Shown: one piece after another, positions 1 through 6,342 of the stretch
Position numbering within the stretch: the stretch's first letter is position 1
How the letters are laid out: every line of letters begins with the position of its first letter
Assembly: GCA_046726955.1 (NCBI GenBank)
Contig: JBKPBQ010000020.1
Location: forward strand, 1 to 6,760
Source: CAVPGH01 sp046726955
GTDB taxonomy: Bacteria; Acidobacteriota; Vicinamibacteria; Fen-336
Direction of reading: 5' to 3'
DNA: 6,760 nt
The notes under the pieces: generated by a model
The model's database searches: none
The model's input: the letters and a program-made list of their open reading frames with translations, nothing else
What the model was told of the DNA's origin: nothing
Translations under genes and position numbers: made by a program

Positions 1-382
1 GGATGAGGTCGCGGTAGCGCATTCCCGCCCGTCCCACCCGCCACGCCGCGCCGTCGCCCCGAGCGAGAGAGAAAGACGGGCGCAGCGCCGGCAAGCGGAG
101 CGGCGGGTCGCTGGGCACGAGCTCGATGCGCGTGCCATTGGGAGCCAGAAGCTCCGAACCCCCGTCCGCGCCATCATCACAGAGGAGGCGGAGGACTCCG
201 GGAGAGCCGACGCCTCCTCGCTGCAGACGAAGGCGCACCCCGTGGCCTTCGACCACGACCACCGAGGGATCGTCCGCGGGCACGACCGCCGCTACGCGGA
301 AGCCGAGCCGGTCGGTGAAGAAGGCCACCGTCTCGTCGAGGTTCGGGCAGGGGAGGACGACCTCGGCGGCCCGGACCTCCAT
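1..382 (-). CDS. VOC-fold (glyoxalase/bleomycin-resistance-like) protein, probable VOC-cupin fusion, 3' end outside window
   Basis: The frame opens with ATG at 382-380 and stays open for 127 codons to the window edge, so the C-terminus is not visible. Residues 1-90 resemble one beta-alpha-beta-beta-beta VOC module: a strand and loop (VVLPCPNLDETVAFF, residues 8-22), the hallmark RLGF (25-28), and a closing NGTRIELVP (82-90). Residues 101-127 leave the VOC fold and contain GRAGMRYRDLI, which I recall as the linker into a C-terminal cupin in VOC-cupin fusion proteins; the cupin itself would lie beyond the window. An AGGTGA Shine-Dalgarno-like sequence sits 9 nt before the ATG, and the start lies 4 nt after the stop of the upstream hydrolase gene, so the two are very likely co-transcribed and perhaps translationally coupled. 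No metal-ligand set can be assigned with confidence, so substrate and reaction are unknown. VOC assignment is fairly sure; the cupin is inference. Confidence 0.75.
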   Translation of the reverse strand, partial: MEVRAAEVVLPCPNLDETVAFFTDRLGFRVAAVVPADDPSVVVVEGHGVRLRLQRGGVGSPGVLRLLCDDGADGGSELLAPNGTRIELVPSDPPLRLPALRPSFSLARGDGAAWRVGRAGMRYRDLI

Positions 383-386
383 CGGA

Positions 387-1319
387 TCAGGTCACCTGCA
401 CGGGGCAGGTCATGCAGTGGGCGCCGCCCTTGCCCATGAACAGCTCGTCCGAGGGGAAGGTCAGCAGCTCGAAGCCGTGCTTCGCCATCTCCGCCTTGAG
501 GCGCTCCGCCTGCGCGAAGCCCACCGCGCGCTTCGAGCGCTCGGTGACCACGACGTTGAGGTGGCCGCCCTTCCGCTCCTCGTACGTGATGGGGATGCAG
601 GTGAAGCCGCGCGCGGCCAGGAACTCCGCGAAGATCACGTGGCGCGGCTCCGCCTTCCCCGCCTCGTAGAGCCGGCAGGGGAAGAGCCCGAGCGGCGGCT
701 CGTGGATCACGCACAGCTTCTCGTCGAGCACCATGAAGATGCCGTCGATGTGGACGTGCCCGAAGGGCAGCGGCACCTCCAGGAAGTACTTCACGTCCTT
801 GCCGAGGACGATCTCGCGCAGCGCGGCGGTGCCTTCCTCGTTCGCGCGGTCGCAGAGCGAGGCCACCGCCATGTCCTCGCCGATGAGCGTCACTCCCCCG
901 CCCTCGAGGAATCCCGGCGGCTCGATCGCGCCCAGAACGGGCACTCCCAGCCTGCGAAACGCGCGGCCGAGCATCTCCTGGTCCCCCCAGCGACCCTTGA
1001 GGTACGGCCGCATGAGGACGGCCCCGCGCGAGAAGACCGCGGCGAGGTCGCGCGTGTAGGTGATGTTCGGCCGGTGGTCGATGTAGCCGAGCGAGTCCTC
1101 GTCCCCTGCGAGGACGTCCCGGAGGAGCAACGTCTCGACGCCCTCGTCCTGGAAGCGTCGCAGCATCGCGTCGTAGTCGGCTACGAACCTCCCCCGATCG
1201 ACGGGCCGCGCGAAGTTGAACTCCTTCAGGTTGTCATTCGTGACCTTGTCGAGCTCGGGCCCGGGACGGTGCATGAGCACGCGCTTCAGGCTTCCGTAGG
1301 CGTTTGGCACGTAGGGCAT
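387..1319 (-). CDS. Arginine deiminase / dimethylarginine dimethylaminohydrolase-type amidinohydrolase (guanidine-modifying superfamily)
   Basis: This 310-residue protein has the complete active-site signature of the guanidine-modifying superfamily (arginine deiminase, DDAH, amidinotransferases), which attacks a guanidinium carbon with a cysteine. Visible in order are an N-terminal HRPG (17-20), PNITYTRD (84-91) with the substrate-binding Asn85 and Asp91, FLEGGG (137-142) with Glu139, HVHID (188-192) with the His190-x-Asp192 pair, and C-terminal GGAHCMTCP (298-306) with the expected nucleophile Cys302. The family reaction is hydrolysis of arginine or a methylated arginine to citrulline plus ammonia or an alkylamine; amidinotransfer is also possible. 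The length lies between typical DDAH (about 250-285 residues) and typical arginine deiminase (about 400), so the substrate cannot be decided. No signal peptide is seen, so it is probably cytoplasmic. The start fits the family N-terminus (MPYVPNAYG), although no clear Shine-Dalgarno precedes it. A second cysteine, Cys305, makes a CxxC with the nucleophile. It is the first visible gene of an operon with the VOC gene 4 nt downstream. Confidence 0.88.
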   Translation of the reverse strand: MPYVPNAYGSLKRVLMHRPGPELDKVTNDNLKEFNFARPVDRGRFVADYDAMLRRFQDEGVETLLLRDVLAGDEDSLGYIDHRPNITYTRDLAAVFSRGAVLMRPYLKGRWGDQEMLGRAFRRLGVPVLGAIEPPGFLEGGGVTLIGEDMAVASLCDRANEEGTAALREIVLGKDVKYFLEVPLPFGHVHIDGIFMVLDEKLCVIHEPPLGLFPCRLYEAGKAEPRHVIFAEFLAARGFTCIPITYEERKGGHLNVVVTERSKRAVGFAQAERLKAEMAKHGFELLTFPSDELFMGKGGAHCMTCPVQVT

Positions 1320-1343
1320 GGAAGGTAGGGAGTGTCCTCAGGG

Positions 1344-1359
1344 CGAGTCTACTGACTCG
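1344..1359. repeat. Short inverted repeat in the divergent hydrolase/toxin-antitoxin gap
   Basis: CGAGTC (1344-1349) and GACTCG (1354-1359) form a perfect 6-bp inverted repeat around TACT. It lies between the divergent starts of the hydrolase gene (1319) and the antitoxin gene (1407). On the minus strand it would be in the promoter or leader region of the hydrolase, so it could be an operator or a small leader hairpin. No conserved copy is visible elsewhere in the window, and function is inference. Confidence 0.3.
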
Positions 1360-1394
1360 TCCGGCACCTTGCCAACGAGGGAACCCCTTGGGGG

Positions 1395-1400
1395 TATGAT
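1395..1400 (+). promoter_or_regulatory. Candidate -10 box of the toxin-antitoxin operon, suggesting a leaderless transcript
   Basis: TATGAT matches five of six bases of the sigma-70 -10 consensus. It lies so that position +1 would fall on or next to the A of the antitoxin ATG at 1407. The best -35-like element, TTGCCA at 1369-1374, is 20 nt upstream, longer than ideal. CCCC-TT-GGGG at 1384-1393 sits just upstream of the -10 and could be part of an operator for the autoregulating antitoxin. Confidence 0.4.
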
Positions 1401-1406
1401 GGAAGT

Positions 1407-1661
1407 ATGAGATCCAATACCAAGTCGAGCATCACCCTCCCCCCCGAGGAGCTTAAAGTCGTGCTGGAGCTCCAGGCGAAGCTCAAGGCCAGAAGCAAGG
1501 TCGAGGTGGTTCGGCGGGGCCTGCGCCTCCTTCGTGACGCCACCGAGCGCGAGGCCCTCCGCGACTCCTACCGTCGCGCCTCGCGGGCGACGCGTGCCTC
1601 GGTCTCGCGCGAACTCGCCGAGCTCGATCATCTGGCCGGAGAGGGCCTCCCGGAGTCGTGA
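1407..1661 (+). CDS. Ribbon-helix-helix (CopG/MetJ-Arc type) antitoxin of a MazEF-like pair
   Basis: An 84-residue protein encoded directly before, and overlapping, a MazF-type toxin. Residues 8-42 have the ribbon-helix-helix pattern: a beta strand SITLP (8-12), helix 1 (about 13-27), a turn at KARSK (27-31) and helix 2 VEVVRRGLRLL (32-42). In this fold the paired strands bind operator DNA as a dimer. Residues 43-84 are charged and probably form the extended arm that masks the toxin. The usual role is to neutralise the toxin by direct binding and to repress the operon, alone and as the toxin complex. ATG 1407 is the first in-frame start after a stop; the only purine run (GGAAG, 1401-1405) is too close to act as a normal Shine-Dalgarno, which fits leaderless translation. 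The gene is divergent from the hydrolase gene. The fold call is firm by pattern; the partner role comes from context. Confidence 0.82.
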   Translation: MRSNTKSSITLPPEELKVVLELQAKLKARSKVEVVRRGLRLLRDATEREALRDSYRRASRATRASVSRELAELDHLAGEGLPES

Positions 1662-1999
1662 GGGTCCGGCGAGGCGTCCTCTACCTTGCAGATCTCAATC
1701 CACGCGCGGGAACCGAGGCCGGCAAGGTGCGGCCGGTTCTCGTCATCCAGACGGACCTTCTGAACGACGCCGGCCATCCCTCGACGTGGGTCCTGCCGTG
1801 CACGACGCGACTTACGGGCGAGAACCTGTTGCGCGTCGTTCTCCCGCGTGGCATCGCCGGCAATCGCGCGGAGTGCGAGGTGATGATCGATCAGAGCCGG
1901 GCCATCGACAACCGTCGGCTCGTGCGAGCGCTCAAGCCGTTACCGAGGACGATCCTTGCCGAAGTCGTCGGAAAGCTGCGGACGCTCGGCGAGCTGTGA
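1658..1999 (+). CDS. mazF: MazF/PemK-family endoribonuclease toxin
   Basis: A 113-residue protein with the MazF/PemK layout: RRGVLYLADLNPRAGTEAGK (4-23) forms the opening strand and loop, RPVLVIQ (25-31) carries the conserved Arg25, CTT (48-50) lies at the position of the catalytic Thr, and MIDQSRAID (76-84) is the conserved C-terminal strand of the dimer interface. Family members cut single-stranded mRNA at short sequence motifs and arrest growth when the antitoxin is lost; the cleavage motif cannot be predicted from this sequence. The start is GTG at 1658, sharing GTGA with the antitoxin stop, a 4-nt overlap typical of translational coupling, with the purine-rich GGAGAGGG at 1638-1645 upstream. 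Length and key residues look intact, so the toxin is probably active. The gene ends 27 nt before the end of the convergent kinase gene. Confidence 0.92.
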   Translation: MRVRRGVLYLADLNPRAGTEAGKVRPVLVIQTDLLNDAGHPSTWVLPCTTRLTGENLLRVVLPRGIAGNRAECEVMIDQSRAIDNRRLVRALKPLPRTILAEVVGKLRTLGEL

Positions 2000-2007
2000 T
2001 CGCGTGC

Positions 2008-2037
2008 CCCAGCGGCAATGTTCGCGTCAGCGCTGGG
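2008..2037. terminator. Possible bidirectional stem-loop between convergent toxin and kinase genes
   Basis: CCCAGCG (2008-2014) can pair with CGCTGGG (2031-2037) to give a 7-bp GC-rich stem with a 16-nt loop. It sits between the toxin stop (1999) and the kinase stop (2027) and overlaps the last few kinase codons. There is no T-tract on either strand, so it is not a canonical intrinsic terminator; the convergent position is the main argument. Confidence 0.28.
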
Positions 2038-4714
2038 CGGCCGCGACGCGCTGCCTGACCTCCTGAAGCCAGTTCACGACGACGTCGATCTGCGTCTGCG
2101 GAGCGTCAGACTCACCGGGCTCGACGAACAGGAAGTCGCCGTCCGGCGTCACGTCGTAGCCCTGATAGCCCCCGTCGGGAGGTGGCGGGATCTTTGATTC
2201 GAAGAGCGGACGGGGCTTCGTCGCCGCAAAGGCACCTTCGCTCGTGACCGTCGCTGCCATCATTCGATTGCGCTCGAGGTAGAAGAGCTCGCGACCGTTC
2301 CTCGACCAGGCGGGGAGCACTCCGCCGTCCGTCGAAACGAGCGTGCGCCCCCCCAGGGCCGGGAAGTCCCTGACGTAGACCTCGGGCCGCCCCGATTCGT
2401 TCGATACGAACGCGAGCCAGCGTCCGTTGGGCGAAAGTCGGGCGTTCAACTGATGATTGAACGGCCCTTGAAAGACCGGGCGAGGCGTTCGGTCGCCCCT
2501 GAGGGGCAGCGCCCAGAGCCCGCGCGTCACGAAGTCCTCGACGAGCAGGGTCTCGCCGTCGGGGGTCCAATCCACGGGCCCGACCCAGTGTTGCTGGTTC
2601 GTCGCGAGCCGCTCCGTGGAGCCACTGCCGTCCGCCGGCTGCCAGAAGATGCTCAACGAGGGACCCTCGCGATCCGAGGCGAACGTGAGCCGGCGTCCGT
2701 CCGGTGTCCAGATCGGAGTCATGTTGTTGAACCGAACCGTCTGGGGACTCAGCGTTCCGCGCTCCAGGTCGTAGATCCAGATCTGATTGTTCGCACCGGC
2801 GACGTCGACGGCCAGGCGCCGCCCGTCGGGCGACAGCCGAAGGTCTTCGAATCCTCGGCGGGACTCGGCGAGCGGCGAGACCTTTCCCGCCCGCGTCACC
2901 CGCACGAGCCGGCGGTCGACGCCGCGCGCCTTTCCCGGCACATAGACGAGCGACCCGTCGCGCGAGACGGCGAAGTCTGCGCTCCCGTAGTCCGGCGTGT
3001 TCGCCACTCCTTCGACGACGAGCGCCGAGGGGCCAGTGAGCTCGAGCGCATGCGCATCGAAGGGAGCCGCCCACAGGGAGCCGGCGCGCTCGTAGAAGAG
3101 GTGACCGGCGGCGTAGCGGGGATTGGTGCCACCGGCGATGAGCACGGAGCGTTTGAGGGTTCGGAGAGAGATCACCTCGATGCTCGCTTCATCGAAAATC
3201 GTGGTGTCGTCGAACTTGACGGTGAAAAGTACAGCCTGGCCGTCCGGAAGGAACTCGGGCAGCCGATGGCTCGTCTCGTGGCGCGCGGCCTCGAGCTTGG
3301 TCAAGGGCTCCCCGGTCCCGCCGTCGGCCTGCATCCGATAGAGCGCCGACGCCGCATCGCGCGCGAAGACGATGGTGCCGTCGGGACCCCAGGTCGCGCC
3401 GCGCGGTAACCCGCTGGTGGTGCCCATGGTGAGGGCTGTGCCACCGCCCACCGGCACCTTCTTCAACTTCGACTCCAGGCGCGAGCAGAAGCCCACCCAC
3501 TGCCCGTCCGGAGAGAAGAAAGGAGTGTCCGCCCCTTCCGTTCCCGGGATGGCTCTGGACTCGAGGCGGTCGAGGGCTCGCAAGTAGAGTTGCGCTCGGC
3601 CGCCCCGTGAAGCGACGTAGGCGAGCTGGGTGCCGTCCGGTGAGATGGCGACGGCGGACGCCACCACCCCGGCAATGGATTCCGGAGAAGGAAGCGGTAT
3701 TGCCATTCGCACGACGGGCCGCTCCGCCGACGGCTTCCCGGCAAGGAGGGCCCACAGGGCGGCTCCCGCCACGCCCGCGCCGACGAGCAGCGCCAGACGC
3801 AATGGGAGCGACGGCCGAGCTTCCGCTCGAAGGTTTCCGGCCGACGTCGACCCGGCCTCTTCGCCGGATTCCGGAGCGGTCAACAGCTCTTCGAGATCCA
3901 GCCGGACATCCCCGATGTCGCGGAGACGCGCCTCTCTTTCCTTCCGGAGGCAACGACGCATCAGGTGGACGGCACCCCTGGGCGTGTCTCTCGGTAGCGC
4001 CGACCAGTCGGGCTCGCGGTCGAGGACCGCAGCCAGCGTGTCCGAAAAGGTCGCGCCGGCGAAGGCCTTCTTGCCGCTCAGCATCTCGTAAAGCACGCAG
4101 CCGAACGCCCAGACGTCGGTCCTCCGGTCCACCTCCTGGCCCCGCGCCTGCTCGGGGCTCATGTACGCGGCCGTCCCGGCTATGCCCCCTTTTTGGAAAA
4201 GATTCGTCTCCGTCGAGAGCTTGGAGTCGAGGCTGCTCGCCCCCCGCACCGCCTTCGCGAGACCGAAGTCGAGCAGCTTGACCCGGCCGCCGGGGCCCAG
4301 GCGAATGTTGTCCGGCTTGAGGTCGCGATGGAGAACGCCCTTCTCGTGCGCCGCCTCGAGAGCCACGGCGATCTGGTGCGCGACTTTCAGGGCCTCGCGC
4401 ACGCCCGAGCGAGGACGACTCGACAGCGTCTCACCCTCCACCAGCTCCATGACCAGAACGGGCACGCCGCCGTCGAATTCCTCGAGGCCGTGCACCGTGG
4501 CGATGCCGGGATGGTTGAGCGAGGCGAGGAGGCGGGCTTCGTGCCTCAGACGAGAAAGCCGGTCGGGGTCGCGCGCCAGCTCTTCAGGGAGCGTCTTGAG
4601 CGCGACCTCCCGGTGGAGCTTCGTGTCGCGGGCGCGGTAGACCTCGCCCATGCCTCCGGCCCCGAGCCAGGAGACGATCTCGTAGGGGCCCACGCGCGTT
4701 CCCGCGGCCAGCAT
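2027..4714 (-). CDS. Transmembrane Ser/Thr protein kinase with PD40/TolB-like beta-propeller sensor domain
   Basis: An 895-residue Hanks-type kinase. Residues 11-275 hold a full catalytic domain: glycine loop GAGGMGEV (18-25), ATP-binding Lys40 in VALK, helix-C Glu59, catalytic HRDLKPDN (129-136), DFG (149-151), SPE (186-188) and Asp200 in DVWAFG. The activation segment (152-185) is rich in Ser/Thr, so autophosphorylation is plausible. A single hydrophobic segment at about 303-326 should cross the inner membrane, leaving the kinase in the cytoplasm and residues 330-895 in the periplasm. That part has about eleven S/T-P-D-G type repeats (at 358, 401, 443, 489, 584, 628, 670, 717, 761, 804 and 856) typical of PD40 propeller blades, and PEVYVRDFP (777-785), a motif seen in many acidobacterial proteins of this class. 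The role is signal sensing and protein phosphorylation; ligand and targets are unknown. The start is supported by the family N-terminus and AAGGGTGG 6 nt upstream. The permease gene lies 71 nt upstream on the same strand. Confidence 0.95.
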   Translation of the reverse strand: MLAAGTRVGPYEIVSWLGAGGMGEVYRARDTKLHREVALKTLPEELARDPDRLSRLRHEARLLASLNHPGIATVHGLEEFDGGVPVLVMELVEGETLSSRPRSGVREALKVAHQIAVALEAAHEKGVLHRDLKPDNIRLGPGGRVKLLDFGLAKAVRGASSLDSKLSTETNLFQKGGIAGTAAYMSPEQARGQEVDRRTDVWAFGCVLYEMLSGKKAFAGATFSDTLAAVLDREPDWSALPRDTPRGAVHLMRRCLRKEREARLRDIGDVRLDLEELLTAPESGEEAGSTSAGNLRAEARPSLPLRLALLVGAGVAGAALWALLAGKPSAERPVVRMAIPLPSPESIAGVVASAVAISPDGTQLAYVASRGGRAQLYLRALDRLESRAIPGTEGADTPFFSPDGQWVGFCSRLESKLKKVPVGGGTALTMGTTSGLPRGATWGPDGTIVFARDAASALYRMQADGGTGEPLTKLEAARHETSHRLPEFLPDGQAVLFTVKFDDTTIFDEASIEVISLRTLKRSVLIAGGTNPRYAAGHLFYERAGSLWAAPFDAHALELTGPSALVVEGVANTPDYGSADFAVSRDGSLVYVPGKARGVDRRLVRVTRAGKVSPLAESRRGFEDLRLSPDGRRLAVDVAGANNQIWIYDLERGTLSPQTVRFNNMTPIWTPDGRRLTFASDREGPSLSIFWQPADGSGSTERLATNQQHWVGPVDWTPDGETLLVEDFVTRGLWALPLRGDRTPRPVFQGPFNHQLNARLSPNGRWLAFVSNESGRPEVYVRDFPALGGRTLVSTDGGVLPAWSRNGRELFYLERNRMMAATVTSEGAFAATKPRPLFESKIPPPPDGGYQGYDVTPDGDFLFVEPGESDAPQTQIDVVVNWLQEVRQRVAAAQR

Positions 4715-4719
4715 GGCGG

Positions 4720-4728
4720 CCCACCCTT
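4720..4728 (-). promoter_or_regulatory. Ribosome binding site of the kinase gene
   Basis: On the minus strand AAGGGTGGG ends 5 nt before the ATG at 4714. It is a good though imperfect Shine-Dalgarno match and supports this start. Confidence 0.6.
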
Positions 4729-4745
4729 TAGCGAGGAGCTTCGGG

Positions 4746-4751
4746 ATTATA
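4746..4751 (-). promoter_or_regulatory. Consensus -10 box upstream of the kinase gene
   Basis: The minus strand reads TATAAT, a perfect sigma-70 -10 hexamer in otherwise GC-rich DNA, 31 nt before the kinase ATG. Transcription would start near 4739 and give a leader of about 25 nt that includes the ribosome binding site. No good -35 hexamer is seen at 16-18 nt spacing (CGGTCC at 17), so activator help or a different sigma preference is possible. It suggests the kinase can be transcribed independently of the permease gene. Confidence 0.5.
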
Positions 4752-4785
4752 CGGCCGCGTTACGGGCCGGACCGCTCGGGGCTGC

Positions 4786-6195
4786 TTACGGTGTCGAGCC
4801 TCTTGCCGCCGCCCTCGAGATCCCCAGGTACACGGGTACGGCCGTGGCCGTCATCGCGATCCCGATGAGCGTGTCCCGGGGGTTGTAGACGATCGCGCTC
4901 CCGAGGAAGAGCACCAGGACGAGGACGTAGATCGCCGGCACCCACGGATAGCCGGGCGTCAGGTACGAGGACGGGTCCGCCGCCGTCCGCCGCCGCAGCC
5001 TGTAGACCGAGGCCACGAGCAGGATGTTGACGAAGTGCAGGGGCACGACGAAGTACGTCACGATGCGGCTGAACGCGCCGAAGAAGAAGAGCGCGACGAT
5101 CGAGAGCACGGCGGAGAAGACGACGGACCCGGCCGGCACGCTCCGCGACGAGATGCGGGAGAGGGCGCGGAAGAACGGGTGGCACCAGAGGCCGACGGTC
5201 GCCTCGTCGTACTGGGCCGCGGCCGCGTAGTAGAGGCGGGGCAGGGTCATGACGAGACCGCCGAGCGCGCCGAGGATCGAGAACATGATCAGCGCGCTCA
5301 CGAGCCGGCCACCCGACGCACCAAAAGCGGCTTCGGCGACGGTGGCCGCAACCGTCGAGGGCGCCGCGCGCATGGCCTCGAGCGGAACCACGCGGAGGAA
5401 CGCGTAGTTGACCACCAGGTAGAGGATGGTGATCCCCAGGACGCCGAGCCCGAGGCCCGCGGGCAGGCGCTTCCGGGGCTCTTCGACCTCGCCCGCCACG
5501 TGCGTCACGTCCACCCAGCCGTCATAGGTGAAGAGGACCGCGGCGACTCCGAGGCCGACCAGCCGTACGAAGCCGGCGAGGCTGGTCGCGTCGCCACCGG
5601 CGCTCGCCGCGGAAGACGCAGCGGGGGCGGCGAAGAAAAAGCTGCCCGCGACGAGCGACAGCAAGCCGACGATCTTGACCGTCGTGAGGACGACCTGCGT
5701 GCGGCCGCCCCACTGGATGCCCTGCAGGTTGACCGCCATGAACACGACGATGGCGGCGGCCCCGAACGCGGCCGGCGAGATCCGGTCGGCGGGGCCGGGG
5801 AGGCGCACGGCGAACTCGCCGAACAGGATGGCCACTCCCGCCACGGAGCCGGGGCCGCTTACGAAGAGCTCCACCCAGATCTTGACGAAGGCCCAGAACG
5901 GCCCGAAGCCCTCCCGGATGATGTGGTAGGTCGCGCCCGCGCGCGGCAGGAGGGTCGCGAGCTCCGCGAGGGTCAAAGCCCCGCAGAGGGTGATCGTCCC
6001 GCAGAGCCCCCAGAAGAAGTAGACCTGGCCGGGGGACTGGGCGACGGCGGCGAGCTCCCCGGGGGTGAAGAAAATGCCCGTGCCAAGCATGTCTCCCGCG
6101 ACCAGGGCGGCCACGGCCAGGGGGCCGAGCTGCCTCTTGAGCGCGGGCCGCGCGAGCTGGGGATCTGGCGGCAGGGCGGGGAGTATATCCCCCAA
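4786..6195 (-). CDS. APC-superfamily amino acid permease
   Basis: A polytopic inner-membrane transporter of about 469 residues. From a TTG start at 6195, the first helix carries GTGIF (38-42) followed by TPGELA, the unwound substrate-binding segment of APC transporters. YDGW (224-227) and GEVEEPRKRLP (235-245) match the conserved helix-6 region and following loop, and about twelve hydrophobic segments are visible. The likely function is uptake or exchange of amino acids; the substrate cannot be read from sequence. The start is uncertain: the frame is open to another TTG at 6270 (494 residues), but codons 6270-6196 have only 10 of 25 G/C third positions, whereas the next 23 codons have 19 of 23 and the body is similar. 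The upstream part therefore looks non-coding and also holds a palindrome and a candidate promoter for the divergent gene. Neither start has a strong Shine-Dalgarno. The kinase gene follows 71 nt downstream. Confidence 0.9.
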   Translation of the reverse strand: MGDILPALPPDPQLARPALKRQLGPLAVAALVAGDMLGTGIFFTPGELAAVAQSPGQVYFFWGLCGTITLCGALTLAELATLLPRAGATYHIIREGFGPFWAFVKIWVELFVSGPGSVAGVAILFGEFAVRLPGPADRISPAAFGAAAIVVFMAVNLQGIQWGGRTQVVLTTVKIVGLLSLVAGSFFFAAPAASSAASAGGDATSLAGFVRLVGLGVAAVLFTYDGWVDVTHVAGEVEEPRKRLPAGLGLGVLGITILYLVVNYAFLRVVPLEAMRAAPSTVAATVAEAAFGASGGRLVSALIMFSILGALGGLVMTLPRLYYAAAAQYDEATVGLWCHPFFRALSRISSRSVPAGSVVFSAVLSIVALFFFGAFSRIVTYFVVPLHFVNILLVASVYRLRRRTAADPSSYLTPGYPWVPAIYVLVLVLFLGSAIVYNPRDTLIGIAMTATAVPVYLGISRAAARGSTP

Positions 6196-6200
6196 GGCAC

Positions 6201-6212
6201 CCGATCGATCGG
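6201..6212. repeat. Perfect 12-nt palindrome near the permease start
   Basis: CCGATCGATCGG is a perfect palindrome just upstream of the preferred permease start (6195), within the proposed divergent control region. It could be an operator for the permease, but it is short and built from the simple repeat GATC, so chance is a real alternative. Confidence 0.3.
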
Positions 6213-6231
6213 AGCCATTCGAGAAAATCGC

Positions 6232-6261
6232 TTGACCTGAAGGCCTTCCAGGTCGTACAAG
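6232..6261 (+). promoter_or_regulatory. Candidate promoter of the receptor gene with an internal palindrome
   Basis: TTGACC (6232-6237, five of six to the -35 consensus) and TACAAG (6256-6261, four of six to the -10 consensus) are 18 nt apart. Transcription would begin near 6268 and give a leader of about 89 nt before ATG 6357. The spacer is almost filled by the palindrome at 6234-6254, an arrangement typical of a repressor or MerR-like activator site. An AT-rich stretch (6271-6306) follows. Confidence 0.35.
6234..6254. repeat. Interrupted 21-nt palindrome, candidate operator
   Basis: Arms GACCTG (6234-6239) and CAGGTC (6249-6254) flank the self-complementary AAGGCCTT (6240-6247), with one extra C at 6248. 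Removing that base would give a perfect 20-nt palindrome. It lies between the permease and receptor genes, so one bound regulator could control both. No regulator gene is adjacent within the window. Confidence 0.5.
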
Positions 6262-6342
6262 GTGACCCAAAGTTTTCCGTCATTTTGGTTAAAAGTGCGT
6301 TTTTCCAGACCGGGGAAGCCCATTGGGACTCCGGCGACTTCC

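Noticed and set aside
388..398. CAGGT-C-ACCTG palindrome at the hydrolase/VOC junction, sharing a CAGGTC half with the palindrome at 6234-6254.
   Set aside because: It is short, lies in the last hydrolase codons and overlaps the Shine-Dalgarno of the next gene; the shared half-site is likely coincidence.
126..1328. A 400-codon open frame on the plus strand opposite the hydrolase gene.
   Set aside because: It is antisense to a gene with a complete family signature, has a low-complexity Arg/Glu/His/Leu-rich translation and arises from the GC-rich codon pattern.
1534..2058. A plus-strand frame of 174 codons overlapping both toxin-antitoxin genes.
   Set aside because: It is out of frame with the antitoxin and the toxin, both of which match known families, and its translation is Arg/Pro/Ser-rich without a fold.
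2453..3409. A 318-codon plus-strand frame opposite the kinase propeller region.
   Set aside because: The opposite strand encodes regularly spaced PD40 repeats in one continuous 895-codon frame; this frame has no motif of its own.
4752..4769. CGGCC and GGCCG inverted arms around 8 nt, next to the kinase -10 box.
   Set aside because: Only 5 bp of stem in GC-rich DNA, with no T-tract and no inner pairing; too weak to call a terminator for the permease or an operator.
5035..6240. A 401-codon open frame on the plus strand opposite the permease gene.
   Set aside because: The translation is a run of Arg, Glu, Asp and Gly without any recognisable fold; it mirrors the permease codons and is a GC-driven shadow.
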